From Streptomyces sp. WZ.A104 (lineage in GTDB: Bacteria; Actinomycetota; Actinomycetes; Streptomycetales; Streptomycetaceae): a stretch of DNA of 64,000 nucleotides. Made by a program: the position numbers and the translations under genes. This document shows positions 1 to 8,998 of this stretch, piece after piece. The number at the start of each line of letters is the position of its first letter. Position 1 is the first letter of the stretch. The DNA is taken from contig NZ_NWVL01000017.1 in NCBI RefSeq assembly GCF_002382885.1, forward strand, positions 1-64,000. The letters are read 5' to 3'. A model generated the notes under the pieces. That model was not told where the DNA came from. It made no database searches and worked only from the letters and a program-made list of their open reading frames with translations.

Positions 1-317
1 CCGACCGCGCGGCCAGGGCCCGGGCCGTCGCGACGGCCCTGCACGCGAGGCTCACCGCCGCAGGGCTGACCGCCGCCCGCCCCGACGCGGCCGTCGTCTC
101 CGTACGGGCGCCGTCGGCGGACGCGGCGGTGCGCTGGGCGGCCGACTGCCGCACGGCCGGAATCGCCGTGGGCTGCTTCCGCCCGCCGTCGGTCCCGGAC
201 GGCATCTCCCGGCTGCGGCTCACCGCCCGGGCCGACCTGACGGAGGAGCAGATCACGTCCGCGGTGGCCACGATCGCCGCCACCGCTCCCCAGGAGGCCT
301 TCGCCCCGGTCGGCTGA
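1..317 (+). CDS. bioF: 8-amino-7-oxononanoate synthase, C-terminal part
   Basis: This is the 3' end of a gene that begins before the window; about 104 residues are present, in the frame that starts at base 3. The run GCFRPPSVPDGISRLRLTAR near the end is the characteristic C-terminal segment of BioF/KBL-type PLP aminotransferases (alpha-oxoamine synthases), which binds the carboxylate in the dimer active site. BioF condenses pimeloyl-ACP/CoA with alanine in biotin synthesis. The PLP-binding lysine lies upstream of the window, so full catalytic competence cannot be judged. Other bio genes probably lie further upstream. Confidence rests on this C-terminal signature alone. Confidence 0.82.
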   Translation, partial: DRAARARAVATALHARLTAAGLTAARPDAAVVSVRAPSADAAVRWAADCRTAGIAVGCFRPPSVPDGISRLRLTARADLTEEQITSAVATIAATAPQEAFAPVG

Positions 318-498
318 CCCGCGCAGCGGCGCGGTGCCCGGCCACGCCGTACGGGTCCCGAATTCACCGCTTCGAGCGACAGATATCTGCATATCCTGGC
401 CGAACACCGTTACAGAGAGCTTCATCGGTGGCAATCTGGCGCGAAGCACAATCCCGGGCGGCCACGGCCGACCGGGGCGGGAAAGGGACGGCGTCGCC

Positions 499-939
499 AT
501 GGCAGACCATCAGGAAGCAACCGTCACTCTGCCGAGCGATCCGGCCTCGGTCTCCTCGGCCCGCAGATATGTCGCCAGCACCCTCGCCGACTGGGGTCTG
601 CCCGATGACACCGAGTTCGCCGACACCGTCCGGCTGATCATCTCGGAGCTGGCGACCAACGCCGTCCAGCACACGTTCGGCCAGTCGCCCACCTTCACCG
701 TGGACCTGCGCCTCGAACGCGACGAGGAACTGCGCCTCGGCGTGACGGACAGTCACCCCCGCTGGCCCCAGCGGCTGCCCGCCGCCGTCCGGCAGGACAA
801 CGGCCGCGGCATGGTCATCATCCGGGCGCTGGCCAAGGAGTGCGGTGGCCGCCTCCAGGTCACCCCGACCGCCGAGGGCGGAAAGACGGTCCTGGTCGCG
901 CTGCCGTGGGCGGTCCAGGTCCAGGGCCTCGCGGGCTGA
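499..939 (+). CDS. ATP-binding protein of the HATPase_c_2 (anti-sigma kinase-like) family
   Basis: A 146-aa single-domain protein. The N-box is visible as ISELATNAVQH (Glu50, Asn54), followed by a G1-like DSHPRWPQ and a G2 box DNGRGMVIIRALA, the arrangement of the small stand-alone RsbW/SpoIIAB-like ATPases that are abundant in Streptomyces. Such proteins bind ATP and often act as anti-sigma or partner-switch kinases; no partner is adjacent here, so the target is unknown. The reading frame stays open upstream to a GTG at 334. I chose ATG 499 because a purine-rich AAAGGGAC lies 8-12 bases upstream and homology-like sequence starts there. The 180-base gap after bioF suggests its own promoter. 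Confidence 0.8.
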   Translation: MADHQEATVTLPSDPASVSSARRYVASTLADWGLPDDTEFADTVRLIISELATNAVQHTFGQSPTFTVDLRLERDEELRLGVTDSHPRWPQRLPAAVRQDNGRGMVIIRALAKECGGRLQVTPTAEGGKTVLVALPWAVQVQGLAG

Positions 940-985
940 GCACGTCGGTCGTACGGGGGCGGGGACGCGGGCGGGCGGGCGGCGG

Positions 986-1912
986 TCAGCCCGCCCCTGA
1001 CCCGCCGCTTCCGCGCCCGAACCCGCCCCGCAGCAGGGCGAGCAGCGTCGCGGCGGCGGCCGTCGCCCGCTCGCCGTGGTGTACGACCGAAATGGTCCGG
1101 CGGAACGACGCGGGCTCCAGCCGTCGCACCGACAGCGGGGCCGACGACATCGACGCGACCATCTCCGGCACCACCGCCACGCCGAGCCCCGCGCTGACCA
1201 GCGCGCACACCAGGGCGTACCCGGGGGACTCGCAGACCACCGCCGGGGTCGCGCCGGCCTCGGCGAGCGCGTTCTCCACTCCGCGCCGAGGCGGATGCGT
1301 GGGCGCGCTGCTGATCAACGGCCGCCCGGCCAGCTCGGTGACCGCGAGCCGCCCGGTGCCCTCGGCGAGCCGGTGGCCGACCGAGGTCACCAGGACCAGC
1401 TCCTCGACCAGCAGGGGCTCGACGACGATCCCCACCGGCGGCGGGCCCGAGCCCGACGGTTCGTAGGTGTGGGTCAGGGCGAGATCGACGTCACCCGCGA
1501 CCACCGCGGCGATCCCGCCGGGCGGTTCGTAGTCCGTGACGGCCAGCTCGACATCCGGATGGGCCCGCCGGAACGCGCTCAGAACCGGCGGCAGCAGATG
1601 GACCCCGGCCGTCGTGAACGTCCCCACCCGCAGCCTGCCCCCGGAGAGCCCGGCCAGCTGCGCCAGCTCGTGGCGCGCCTGGTCCAGCTCGTCCAGCACC
1701 CGCCGGGCCCGCACCGCCAGCAGCTCGCCCGCCGCCGTCAGCCGCGCCCCGCGATGGTGGCGCACCAGCAGCGCCGCCCCCGCCTCCCGCTCCAGCTTGG
1801 CCAGCTGCTGGGAGAGCGCGGGCGCGGTGTAGCCCAGGCGGGCGGCCGCCTTCGTGATCGATCCGGCCTCCGCGACCGCGACGAGCGCCGCGAGCCGTGT
1901 CGCGTCGTACAT
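986..1912 (-). CDS. LysR-family transcriptional regulator
   Basis: A 308-aa protein. The N-terminal winged helix-turn-helix is evident in LAALVAVAEAGSITKAAARLGYTAPALSQQLAKLER (residues about 8-43), followed by the two-lobed periplasmic-binding-protein-like effector domain (residues about 90-295) typical of LysR proteins. It is transcribed divergently from a LysE-family exporter only 73 bases away, the classic LysG/LysE or ArgP/ArgO arrangement in which the regulator senses an amino acid and activates its export. A 7-bp inverted repeat lies in the shared control region. The ligand cannot be told from sequence. The ATG at 1912 is followed immediately by the HTH, so the start is secure. Confidence 0.9.
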   Translation of the reverse strand: MYDATRLAALVAVAEAGSITKAAARLGYTAPALSQQLAKLEREAGAALLVRHHRGARLTAAGELLAVRARRVLDELDQARHELAQLAGLSGGRLRVGTFTTAGVHLLPPVLSAFRRAHPDVELAVTDYEPPGGIAAVVAGDVDLALTHTYEPSGSGPPPVGIVVEPLLVEELVLVTSVGHRLAEGTGRLAVTELAGRPLISSAPTHPPRRGVENALAEAGATPAVVCESPGYALVCALVSAGLGVAVVPEMVASMSSAPLSVRRLEPASFRRTISVVHHGERATAAAATLLALLRGGFGRGSGGSGAG

Positions 1913-1920
1913 GAAGCGTT

Positions 1921-1961
1921 CCTTTAGGCAGACCCAGAAGATTGCAAGTACACGCTAAAGG
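1921..1961. promoter_or_regulatory. Inverted repeat in the lysR/lysE divergent control region
   Basis: CCTTTAG (1921-1927) and CTAAAGG (1955-1961) form a perfect 7-bp inverted repeat with a 27-base spacer between the two divergent start codons. The spacing is larger than a simple LysR T-N11-A box but compatible with recognition and activation half-sites bound by a LysR tetramer. Assignment is by position only. Confidence 0.45.
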
Positions 1962-1985
1962 CTCCGGCGGTCCAGGCTGGACCTC

Positions 1986-2633
1986 ATGGACGCACAGCTG
2001 ATCGCCTTCACGGGGGTCGCCGCCGGGATGGTCGCGCTGCCCGGTGCCGACTTCACCGTCGTCGTACGCAACGCACTGGCCTCACGCACCGCCGGACTGG
2101 CCACCGCCCTCGGCGTCGCCGGCGGGCTTCTGGTGCACACCGCGCTCGCGGTCGCCGGGCTCGCCGCGGTGCTGGTGACGATGCCCGTGCTCTTCCGCAC
2201 CGTCCAACTGCTCGGCGGCGCGTATGTCCTCCACCTCGGGCTCAGCGCCCTGTACGCGTTCCACCGCCGACGCCGCGAGGACCCCGGCGCGACGCCGGAC
2301 GACGCGCCGGGCCGGGCCGCGCCCAGGGAGTTCGGGCGGGCGCTGCGCCAGGGCTTCCTGACCAACGCCCTCAACCCGAAGGCCCCGGTCCTCTTCCTCA
2401 GCCTGCTGCCGCAGTTCGTCCCGCACGGGCAGCCGCCGCTGCCCAGGACCCTGCTGCTGGCGGCCGTCGTGGTGGCGCTGGCGCTGATCTGGTTCCCGGC
2501 CGTGGCGCTGCTCGTGGACCGGCTGGGCCGGTGGCTGCGCCGACCGCGTACCGCCCGCGCCATCGAGGGCGGCAGCGGTGTGGCGCTCACCGGTCTGGGG
2601 CTCGTGCTGGTGACCGGCCCGCTCCTGCGCTGA
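1986..2633 (+). CDS. LysE/RhtB-family amino-acid exporter
   Basis: A 215-aa integral membrane protein, the normal length for LysE family translocators. The N terminus reads FTGVAAGMVALPGADFTVVVRNALASRTAGLATALGVAGG in outline, the conserved LysE N-terminal region with the PGxD-like motif PGADF (residues about 19-23). Hydrophobic segments then recur: VHTALAVAGLAAVL, a mid-protein loop rich in Arg/Asp, LNPKAPVLFLSLLPQFV, and two C-terminal helices. The family exports basic or neutral amino acids, or homoserine lactones, in exchange for protons. The divergent LysR neighbour probably controls it. The substrate is not determinable. The ATG start is supported by the membrane-insertion motif directly after it. 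Confidence 0.9.
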   Translation: MDAQLIAFTGVAAGMVALPGADFTVVVRNALASRTAGLATALGVAGGLLVHTALAVAGLAAVLVTMPVLFRTVQLLGGAYVLHLGLSALYAFHRRRREDPGATPDDAPGRAAPREFGRALRQGFLTNALNPKAPVLFLSLLPQFVPHGQPPLPRTLLLAAVVVALALIWFPAVALLVDRLGRWLRRPRTARAIEGGSGVALTGLGLVLVTGPLLR

Positions 2634-2678
2634 GGAGAGCGTCGCTCCCGCACGGAAAGAGAGCGTCCGGTCGGCGGG

Positions 2679-3149
2679 TCAGCGGACCCGTCCGTACCAG
2701 ACGCTCTTGGACCAGATCTTCGCCAGTCGCACCACGTCCCCCGATTTGGGGGAGTGCCAGATCTTCCCCGACCCGGCGTAGATGCCCACGTGGTAGACGC
2801 CGCGCCCCGAATGGAAGAAGACGAGGTCGCCGCGTTTGCGCTGCGACTTCGGGATATGCCGGGTCTTGTTGTACTGCTGCTGTGCCGTACGCGGAAGCTT
2901 CTTCCCGGCCTTCTTGAACGAGTAGAGCGTCAGCCCCGAGCAGTCGAAGCGGCTCGGACCGGCCGCCCCGTACTTGTAGGGAGCCCCCTTCTTCGACGCG
3001 GCGACCTTCAGCGCCTTCGTCGAGTGGGTGGCGGCCTCGGCATCGTTCACCAGACCGGGCGCCAGCATCGCGGATGTCACGGCGAAGGTGAGTGCCGAGG
3101 CCGTTCCGACCCGGGCGAACAGAGACGGGACATGAACCTGCGCAGTCAT
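2679..3149 (-). CDS. Secreted NlpC/P60 (C40) peptidoglycan endopeptidase
   Basis: A 156-aa protein. Residues 1-39 form a signal peptide (FARVGTASALTFAVTSAMLA core, ending AEA before ATHS). The rest is a single NlpC/P60 domain with catalytic Cys70 in RFDCSGL, His120 in YHVGIY and a third polar residue His132 in WHSPKSG. Family members cleave within the stem peptide of peptidoglycan. I chose ATG 3149 over upstream in-frame starts because the signal peptide begins there and GAAGGG lies about 5-10 bases upstream. The 5' leader folds as a ydaO-type c-di-AMP riboswitch (separate entry), so expression is probably set by c-di-AMP, as known for Streptomyces cell-wall hydrolase genes. There is no linker or cell-wall-binding domain, so this is a minimal enzyme. 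Confidence 0.9.
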   Translation of the reverse strand: MTAQVHVPSLFARVGTASALTFAVTSAMLAPGLVNDAEAATHSTKALKVAASKKGAPYKYGAAGPSRFDCSGLTLYSFKKAGKKLPRTAQQQYNKTRHIPKSQRKRGDLVFFHSGRGVYHVGIYAGSGKIWHSPKSGDVVRLAKIWSKSVWYGRVR

Positions 3150-3154
3150 GCGCA

Positions 3155-3340
3155 ACCCTTCGTCAGCCGCCTGTGAAGGATGACCTGTCGGGTTCGGGCT
3201 GGCGAAGTTGCCCGGCCGTGATGCGGCTTCACCCCGAGGGCCTCCCGGTCTCCCGGTCGGCCCGTTGTGCTCGGGTCCTCCACTCCTGCCGATCCACTTC
3301 TGTCGACCAGTCATCCGGGCGGCGGCAGGACTCGGCGTCC
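3155..3340 (-). promoter_or_regulatory. ydaO-yuaA class c-di-AMP riboswitch
   Basis: Read on the minus strand, the leader of the NlpC/P60 gene carries the conserved blocks of the ydaO motif in order: a CGCCGAGTCCTGCC block (about 3340-3325), a GGCAGGAGTGGAGGACCC block pairing TCCTGCC with GGCAGGA, CCTCGGGGTGAA, and the strongly conserved AGCCCGAACCCGACAGGTCA near 3200-3181, followed by the 3' P1-side GGCGGCTGACG just before the ribosome-binding site. Spacing to the start codon is a few bases beyond P1. Binding of c-di-AMP by this class normally turns expression off. I matched it from memory of the consensus; a covariance-model search would settle the boundaries. Confidence 0.86.
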
Positions 3341-3690
3341 GCCCGGACCGCCCCGCCGCGGCGGCGGGGGCTTGTCGTCCCAGGGATCTTGGCCTACTCG
3401 TCGCCGGATTTCCGCACTGAAACGGTGATATGTGAGTCTCCTCACCACTGATCCATACGAGTGGACAGGGAAGATCCGCCGCTGTCGACACGGCGGGCGC
3501 CCCGCCTCGCACCAGCAATGAAAGCGAACATTTCGAGCACGGTCCGCGCGCCGAACGCAAGTTGAGTCATCCCTCGTGAGGGTGATCGCCTAAGCCGAAC
3601 GAGCGAGGAGAACTGATCGCCGGGCCGGGCGTGTCGTGCGGCTCCGCGACCGGTCCGCTCCCGTAACGCGCTCCCGGCGCGCGGAGCCGT
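3341..3690. other. Intergenic region without a recognised gene
   Basis: About 350 bases between the riboswitch and the next gene stop. The part nearest the riboswitch must hold the promoter of the NlpC/P60 transcript on the minus strand; a very GC-rich self-complementary stretch (CCCCGCCG/CGGCGGGG) lies at about 3350-3367. I see no convincing protein or RNA gene. Confidence 0.5.
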
Positions 3691-3996
3691 TCAGTTGGCG
3701 GGAGGCGGCATGCCGACCCGGCCCGCCCTGCGCTCCCCGTCCAGGATGCGCAGGGCCCGCGCCAGGGTGGCCGCGTGGATCCGCGACTCGCCGCGTTCGT
3801 GCATCAGGGCCAGGGAGTCGCGCAGGGCCGCCGCCCCGGAGGCCAGGGCCTGGGCGGCCCGCAACGCGCTGTAGGTGTCGCTGCCGCGCGCCGGGTTGAT
3901 CCGGCCCACCTGGTCGAGTACGGCCAGATAGCAGTCGACGAACTGCGCCTCCGCGCGGGTCAGTGCGGGCAGGGGCGGGAACTCCGGTGGGGGCAT
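3691..3996 (-). CDS. Conserved hypothetical protein downstream of clpP-like gene
   Basis: A 101-aa soluble protein with no motif I recognise. It is mostly alpha-helical by composition (Ala/Leu/Arg-rich, for example LTRAEAQFVDCYLAVLDQVG and ALRAAQALASGAAALRDSL) with proline-rich ends. GAGGTGAA stands 6-13 bases before the ATG, a good ribosome-binding site. It lies 47 bases downstream of the ClpP-like gene on the same strand, so the two are probably cotranscribed, and a role linked to that protein (adaptor or partner) is possible but only inferred. Codon-position GC is normal for the window, which supports a real gene. Confidence 0.6.
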   Translation of the reverse strand: MPPPEFPPLPALTRAEAQFVDCYLAVLDQVGRINPARGSDTYSALRAAQALASGAAALRDSLALMHERGESRIHAATLARALRILDGERRAGRVGMPPPAN

Positions 3997-4043
3997 GGGC
4001 GGTTCACCTCGCGTCGTGCGGCAGGCTGGGGAGAGGGAACGGT

Positions 4044-4649
4044 TCAGCGGTTCTCCACGACGTGGTCGACCAGCCCGTAGGCGCGGGCGGCCTGCGCGTC
4101 GAGGATGGTGTCGCGCTCGATGTCGGCGGTGACCTGCTCGGCGGTCCGGCCCGTGTGCCGGACCAGCATGGCCGCGAACATCTCGCGGGTGCGCACCAGT
4201 TCGCGTGCGTGGATCTCCAGATCGGACGGCTGGCCCCGCATCGGTTCCTCCAGTGCGGGTTGCTGAATGACTACCCGCGCGCCGGGCAGGGCATGTCGGC
4301 GGCCCGGCGCCCCGGCCCCCAGCAGGGCGGCGGCGTAGGAGCCGGCCTGCCCCAGGCAGAAGGTCTCCACCTCGCAGGTCAGGTACTGCATCGTGTCGTA
4401 GACCGCAGCCATGGCCCCGAACGAGCCGCCGGGGGAGTTGATGTAGAGCGACAGCGGCCGGTCGGGTTCGGCGTGCTCCAGATACATGAACTGGGCGATC
4501 AGATCGCTCGCCGCGGTGTCGTCGATCGGGGTCCCGAGGAACACGATCCGCTCGGACAGCAGCTTGGAGTACGGGTCCAGCGTCCGGCTGCCGGTCGCGG
4601 TGCGCTCGGTGAACTCGGGCAGTACATATCGGGCGGCGGGGCGGATCAT
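4044..4649 (-). CDS. ClpP-family serine protease paralogue lacking the catalytic histidine
   Basis: A 201-aa protein of normal ClpP length and fold: [20 protein letters not shown] (oxyanion-hole GG), the nucleophile segment [10 protein letters not shown] (Ser104), and the C-terminal [19 protein letters not shown] with Asp180 aligning to the catalytic Asp of E. coli ClpP. The His position is 25 residues after Ser in E. coli ClpP (motif MIHQP); here it reads VVIQQP, with Gln129 in place of His. The triad is therefore broken while the fold looks intact, so this subunit may be inactive and act as a structural or regulatory ring member. It diverges from the Phd/YefM-like gene over a 74-base region holding a palindromic operator. 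AGGAGAGAGG precedes the ATG. Confidence 0.88.
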   Translation of the reverse strand: MIRPAARYVLPEFTERTATGSRTLDPYSKLLSERIVFLGTPIDDTAASDLIAQFMYLEHAEPDRPLSLYINSPGGSFGAMAAVYDTMQYLTCEVETFCLGQAGSYAAALLGAGAPGRRHALPGARVVIQQPALEEPMRGQPSDLEIHARELVRTREMFAAMLVRHTGRTAEQVTADIERDTILDAQAARAYGLVDHVVENR

Positions 4650-4701
4650 GGCGATGCCTCTCTCCTGGGTGCGCTGCCTGCGTACGCGGCTCAGTAAAAA
4701 A

Positions 4702-4716
4702 TGTACAGGACGTACA
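4702..4716. promoter_or_regulatory. TGTAC/GTACA operator between clpP-like and phd-like genes
   Basis: TGTAC (4702-4706) and GTACA (4712-4716) form a perfect inverted repeat with a 5-base centre, and the left arm is a complete TGTACA hexamer. TGTACA is the known core of YefM-YoeB operators in E. coli. The site lies just upstream of the Phd/YefM-family start and within the promoter region shared with the divergent clpP-like gene, so autoregulation plus control of clpP is plausible. Confidence 0.6.
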
Positions 4717-4726
4717 GAAGGTTATG

Positions 4727-5020
4727 ATGGGGACTATGGCCTATGAGATTCCGGTGACGCAAGCACGGGCGGAGCTCGCCGAACTGATCAACCGCGTCGT
4801 CTACGGCGGTGAACGCGTCGTCGTGACCCGGCACGGGAAGCCGCTGGTGGCGCTGGTGTCCGCCGCTGACCTGCAACGACTCGAAGCCGAGGAGGCCGCC
4901 GCCGAGGAGCAGGTGATCAGTTCGGTCTCCTCGATCGGCTCCGCCGCCTCAGCTCAGGGCGAACGCCGCCGCTTCGGCATCGCCGCCGAGCACCGCGGCC
5001 ACGACGACCGCGACCTCTGA
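4727..5020 (+). CDS. Solo Phd/YefM-family antitoxin
   Basis: A 97-aa protein. Residues about 4-55 (AYEIPVTQARAELAELINRV, then GGERVVVTRHGKPLVALVSA and DLQRLEAEE) are a clear Phd/YefM N-terminal DNA-binding fold, as found in type II antitoxins. The C-terminal 40 residues are variable and charged, the part that normally wraps the toxin. No RelE/YoeB/Doc-like gene follows: the next 260 bases hold no plausible coding frame and then ureA begins. ATGs exist at 4724, 4727 and 4736; 4727 has the best spacing from GAAGG (4717-4721). It probably represses its own promoter through the TGTAC/GTACA site. It may be an orphan regulator or may pair with a distant toxin. Confidence 0.85.
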   Translation: MGTMAYEIPVTQARAELAELINRVVYGGERVVVTRHGKPLVALVSAADLQRLEAEEAAAEEQVISSVSSIGSAASAQGERRRFGIAAEHRGHDDRDL

Positions 5021-5282
5021 CACCCGGGCCGCCGCGCGGGGCCCCACGGGTGGCGATGCCGGGTCCGTATACGACCCGCCCCCCGGCCGAAGGGCGCGCG
5101 GTGGCCTCGGCCGATGTCCACGGCTCCGCAAAAGGTCAGTTAACGCAACGGAAAAACTTCCGCCCTAACGTGCAATACCTGGTCGCGAGGACCCGTTTCC
5201 CCGGTCGGCGAACTGCCGGGCGGGGTTAGGGTCCCGCTGCGTCCGGAGCCAGGAGCCGGGCGGAAGACGATGAGGTGGAAGC

Positions 5283-5585
<303 letters not shown>

Positions 5586-5597
5586 CGGGCCGCGCCG

Positions 5598-5909
5598 ATG
5601 ATTCCCGGAGAGATCCTGTACGGGGACGGGGACATCCCCCTCAACGAGGGCCGGACTGTCACCCGGCTCACCGTCCTCAACGCCGCCGACCGCCCCGTCC
5701 AGGTCGGCTCCCACTACCACTTCGCCGAGGCCAACCCCGGGCTCGCCTTCGACCGCGCGGCCGCCCACGGGCTGCGGCTGAACATCGCCGCCGGTACGGC
5801 CGTCCGCTTCGAACCCGGCATCCCCGCCGACGTCGAACTCGTTCCCCTCACCGGCCGCCGCGTCGTCCCCGGCCTGCGCGGTGCGACCGGAGGTGCCCTC
5901 GATGCCTGA
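5598..5909 (+). CDS. ureB: Urease beta subunit
   Basis: A 103-aa protein, the typical stand-alone UreB length. [18 protein letters not shown] at the start and [23 protein letters not shown] (residues about 38-60) are the UreB hallmarks. UreB completes the urease heterotrimer and helps shape the flap side of the active-site complex. It begins 12 bases after ureA and its stop overlaps the start of ureC by 8 bases, indicating translational coupling. Its separation from UreA and UreC is the usual bacterial three-subunit layout rather than the fused plant or Helicobacter forms. Confidence 0.97.
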   Translation: MIPGEILYGDGDIPLNEGRTVTRLTVLNAADRPVQVGSHYHFAEANPGLAFDRAAAHGLRLNIAAGTAVRFEPGIPADVELVPLTGRRVVPGLRGATGGALDA

Positions 5910-7623
5910 CCTCAGCAGGGCCGTGTACGCCGACCTGTTCGGGCCCACGACCGGAGACCGCATCCGCCTGGCCGACACCGATCTGTTCGTCGAGGTCGAG
6001 GAGGACCGCTCCGGCGGCCCCGGACACGCGGGCGACGAGGCGGTGTTCGGCGGCGGCAAGGTGATCCGCGAGTCCATGGGCCAGGCCCGCACCACCCGGG
6101 CCGAGGGCGCACCCGACACCGTCATCACCGGGGCCGTCGTCATCGACCACTGGGGCATCGTCAAGGCCGACATCGGCATCCGCGACGGCCGCGTCACCGG
6201 CATCGGCAAGGCCGGGAACCCGGACACCATGGACGGGGTCCACCCCGACCTGGTGATCGGCCCGGAGACCGAGATCATCGCGGGCAACGGGAAGCTGCTC
6301 ACGGCCGGAGCGGTGGACGCCCACGTCCACTTCATCTCGCCGACCCTGATCGACCAGGCGCTCTCCAGCGGCATCACCACTCTGGTCGGCGGCGGCACCG
6401 GACCCGCCGAAGGCACCAAGGCCACCACCATCACCCCGGGCCCCTGGCACCTCGCCCGGATGTTCGAGGCGTTGGAGACCTTTCCCGTCAACATCGGGCT
6501 GCTCGGCAAGGGCAACACCATGTCCCGGGACGCCATGCACTCCCAACTGCGCGGCGGCGCCCTCGGCTTCAAGATCCACGAGGACTGGGGCGCGACGCCC
6601 GCCGTGATCGACGCCTGTCTGAACGTCTGCGAGGAGACGGGCGCCCAGCTCGCCATCCACACCGACACCCTCAACGAGGCCGGGTTCGTCGCCGACACCC
6701 TTGCCGCCGTCGCCGGGCGCACCATCCACGCCTACCACACCGAGGGTGCGGGCGGCGGGCACGCGCCCGACATCATCACCGTTGTCTCCGAGCCGTACGT
6801 CCTGCCGAGCTCGACCAACCCGACCCGGCCGCACACCGTCAACACCATCGAGGAACACCTCGACATGCTGATGGTCTGCCACCACCTCAACCCCGCCGTC
6901 CCCGAGGACCTGGCGTTCGCGGAGTCCCGCATCCGGCCCTCCACCATCGCGGCCGAGGACATCCTCCACGACCTCGGCGCGATCTCCATCATCTCCTCCG
7001 ACTCGCAGGCGATGGGCCGGATCGGCGAGGTGATCCTGCGGACCTGGCAGACCGCCCACGTCATGAAGAAGCGGCGTGGAGCCCTGCCCGGGGACGGCCG
7101 GGCCGACAATCGCCGGGTCCGTCGCTATGTCGCCAAATACACCATCAATCCGGCGGTCGCACAGGGCATGGACCACGAGATCGGCTCGGTCGAGACCGGC
7201 AAGCTCGCCGACCTCGTGCTGTGGGACCCGGCGTTCTTCGGCGTCAAGCCGCAGACCGTCATCAAGGGCGGGCAGATCGCGTACGCGCAGATGGGCGACG
7301 CCAACGCCTCCATCCCGACACCCCAGCCGGTCATGCCCCGGCCGATGTTCGGCGCGCTGGGCCGGGCGGCGGCCCAGGGCTCCTTCAACTTCGTCTCCAC
7401 GGCCGCCATCGAGGACGGTCTGCCCGAGCGGCTCGCCCTGAACAAGCGGTTCGTGCCGATCACCAGCACCCGGGGGGTCACCAAGGCGGACATGCGGGAG
7501 AACGACGCCCTCACCGACGTCCACGTCGACCCCGACAGCTTCGCCGTCACCATCGACGGGGAGCCGGTCGAACCCGCACCCGCGTCGGAACTGCCCATGG
7601 CCCAGCGCTACTTCCTCTTCTGA
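5902..7623 (+). CDS. ureC: Urease alpha (catalytic) subunit
   Basis: A 573-aa amidohydrolase. The nickel ligands are all present: His141 and His143 in DAHVHFI, the carbamylated Lys224 in GFKIHEDWG, His253 in [10 protein letters not shown], His279 in [14 protein letters not shown], and the Asp in [13 protein letters not shown]; the flap/active-site His lies in MVCHHLN. It is therefore expected to be an active urease once nickel is loaded. I chose ATG 5902 over GTG 5881 because GGAGGT stands 8-14 bases upstream and the protein then starts at the usual [17 protein letters not shown]. It overlaps ureB by 8 bases. The metallochaperone genes follow directly. Confidence 0.98.
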   Translation: MPDLSRAVYADLFGPTTGDRIRLADTDLFVEVEEDRSGGPGHAGDEAVFGGGKVIRESMGQARTTRAEGAPDTVITGAVVIDHWGIVKADIGIRDGRVTGIGKAGNPDTMDGVHPDLVIGPETEIIAGNGKLLTAGAVDAHVHFISPTLIDQALSSGITTLVGGGTGPAEGTKATTITPGPWHLARMFEALETFPVNIGLLGKGNTMSRDAMHSQLRGGALGFKIHEDWGATPAVIDACLNVCEETGAQLAIHTDTLNEAGFVADTLAAVAGRTIHAYHTEGAGGGHAPDIITVVSEPYVLPSSTNPTRPHTVNTIEEHLDMLMVCHHLNPAVPEDLAFAESRIRPSTIAAEDILHDLGAISIISSDSQAMGRIGEVILRTWQTAHVMKKRRGALPGDGRADNRRVRRYVAKYTINPAVAQGMDHEIGSVETGKLADLVLWDPAFFGVKPQTVIKGGQIAYAQMGDANASIPTPQPVMPRPMFGALGRAAAQGSFNFVSTAAIEDGLPERLALNKRFVPITSTRGVTKADMRENDALTDVHVDPDSFAVTIDGEPVEPAPASELPMAQRYFLF

Positions 7624-7638
7624 GCCGGACGGCCACCC

Positions 7639-8301
7639 ATGTCACGAGCAGCCCTCCTCGTCCTCGCCGACGGCCGGTTCCCCGCCGGCGGCCACGCCCA
7701 CTCCGGTGGCGCCGAACCGGCCGTCGCCCAGGGGCGCGTCCGCGACGCCGACTCCCTCGCCGCCTTCTGCCGGGGCCGTCTTCACACGACCGGGCTCACC
7801 TCCGCCGCCCTCGCCGCGGCGGCCGCCCACGGCATCGACCCGCTCGCCCTTGACGAGGCCGCCGACGCCCGTACGCCCTCGCCCGCCCTGCGGACCACCG
7901 CCCGGAAGCTGGGCCGACAGATGATGCGGGCCGCCCGCGCCACCTGGCCCAGTGCCGAACTCGACGCCCTGGCCGGGGCCCGGCCGCGCGGTGCCCACCA
8001 GCCCGTCGTCCTCGGGCTCACCGCGCGGGCGGCGGGCCTGGGCCCCGAGGACGCCGCGCACTGCGTCGCGTACGAGACCGTCAGCGGCCCCGCCACCGCC
8101 GTCGTCCGGCTCCTCTCCCTCGACCCCTTCCACGCCACCGCCGTACTCGCCCGCCTCGCCCCCGACCTGGACCGGATCGCCGAACGGGCCGCCGAGGCCG
8201 CCCGCCGGGGCATCGGCGCCCTGCCCGCCGCCTCGGCCCCGCTCCTCGACATCACCGCCGAGGCGCACGCCGCATGGCCGGTCCGCCTCTTCGCCTCGTA
8301 G
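7639..8301 (+). CDS. ureF: Urease accessory protein UreF
   Basis: A 220-aa, all-helical protein of UreF type. It starts with [29 protein letters not shown], the conserved UreF opening with the PxGGxxHSxG-like motif, and contains [21 protein letters not shown] in its C-terminal half. UreF bridges UreD and UreG in the complex that carbamylates the active-site lysine and delivers nickel, acting as a gate for UreG GTPase activity. It lies 15 bases after ureC and 19 bases before ureG, clearly cotranscribed. The protein is rich in Ala and Arg, as is normal for actinobacterial UreF. Confidence 0.94.
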   Translation: MSRAALLVLADGRFPAGGHAHSGGAEPAVAQGRVRDADSLAAFCRGRLHTTGLTSAALAAAAAHGIDPLALDEAADARTPSPALRTTARKLGRQMMRAARATWPSAELDALAGARPRGAHQPVVLGLTARAAGLGPEDAAHCVAYETVSGPATAVVRLLSLDPFHATAVLARLAPDLDRIAERAAEAARRGIGALPAASAPLLDITAEAHAAWPVRLFAS

Positions 8302-8320
8302 CCCGCACACAGGAGTCCTC

Positions 8321-8994
<674 letters not shown>

Positions 8995-8998
<4 letters not shown>

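Noticed and set aside
5021..5282. Possible toxin gene after the Phd-like antitoxin
   Set aside because: I found no frame with RelE/YoeB/Doc features; the stretch looks like the urease promoter region.
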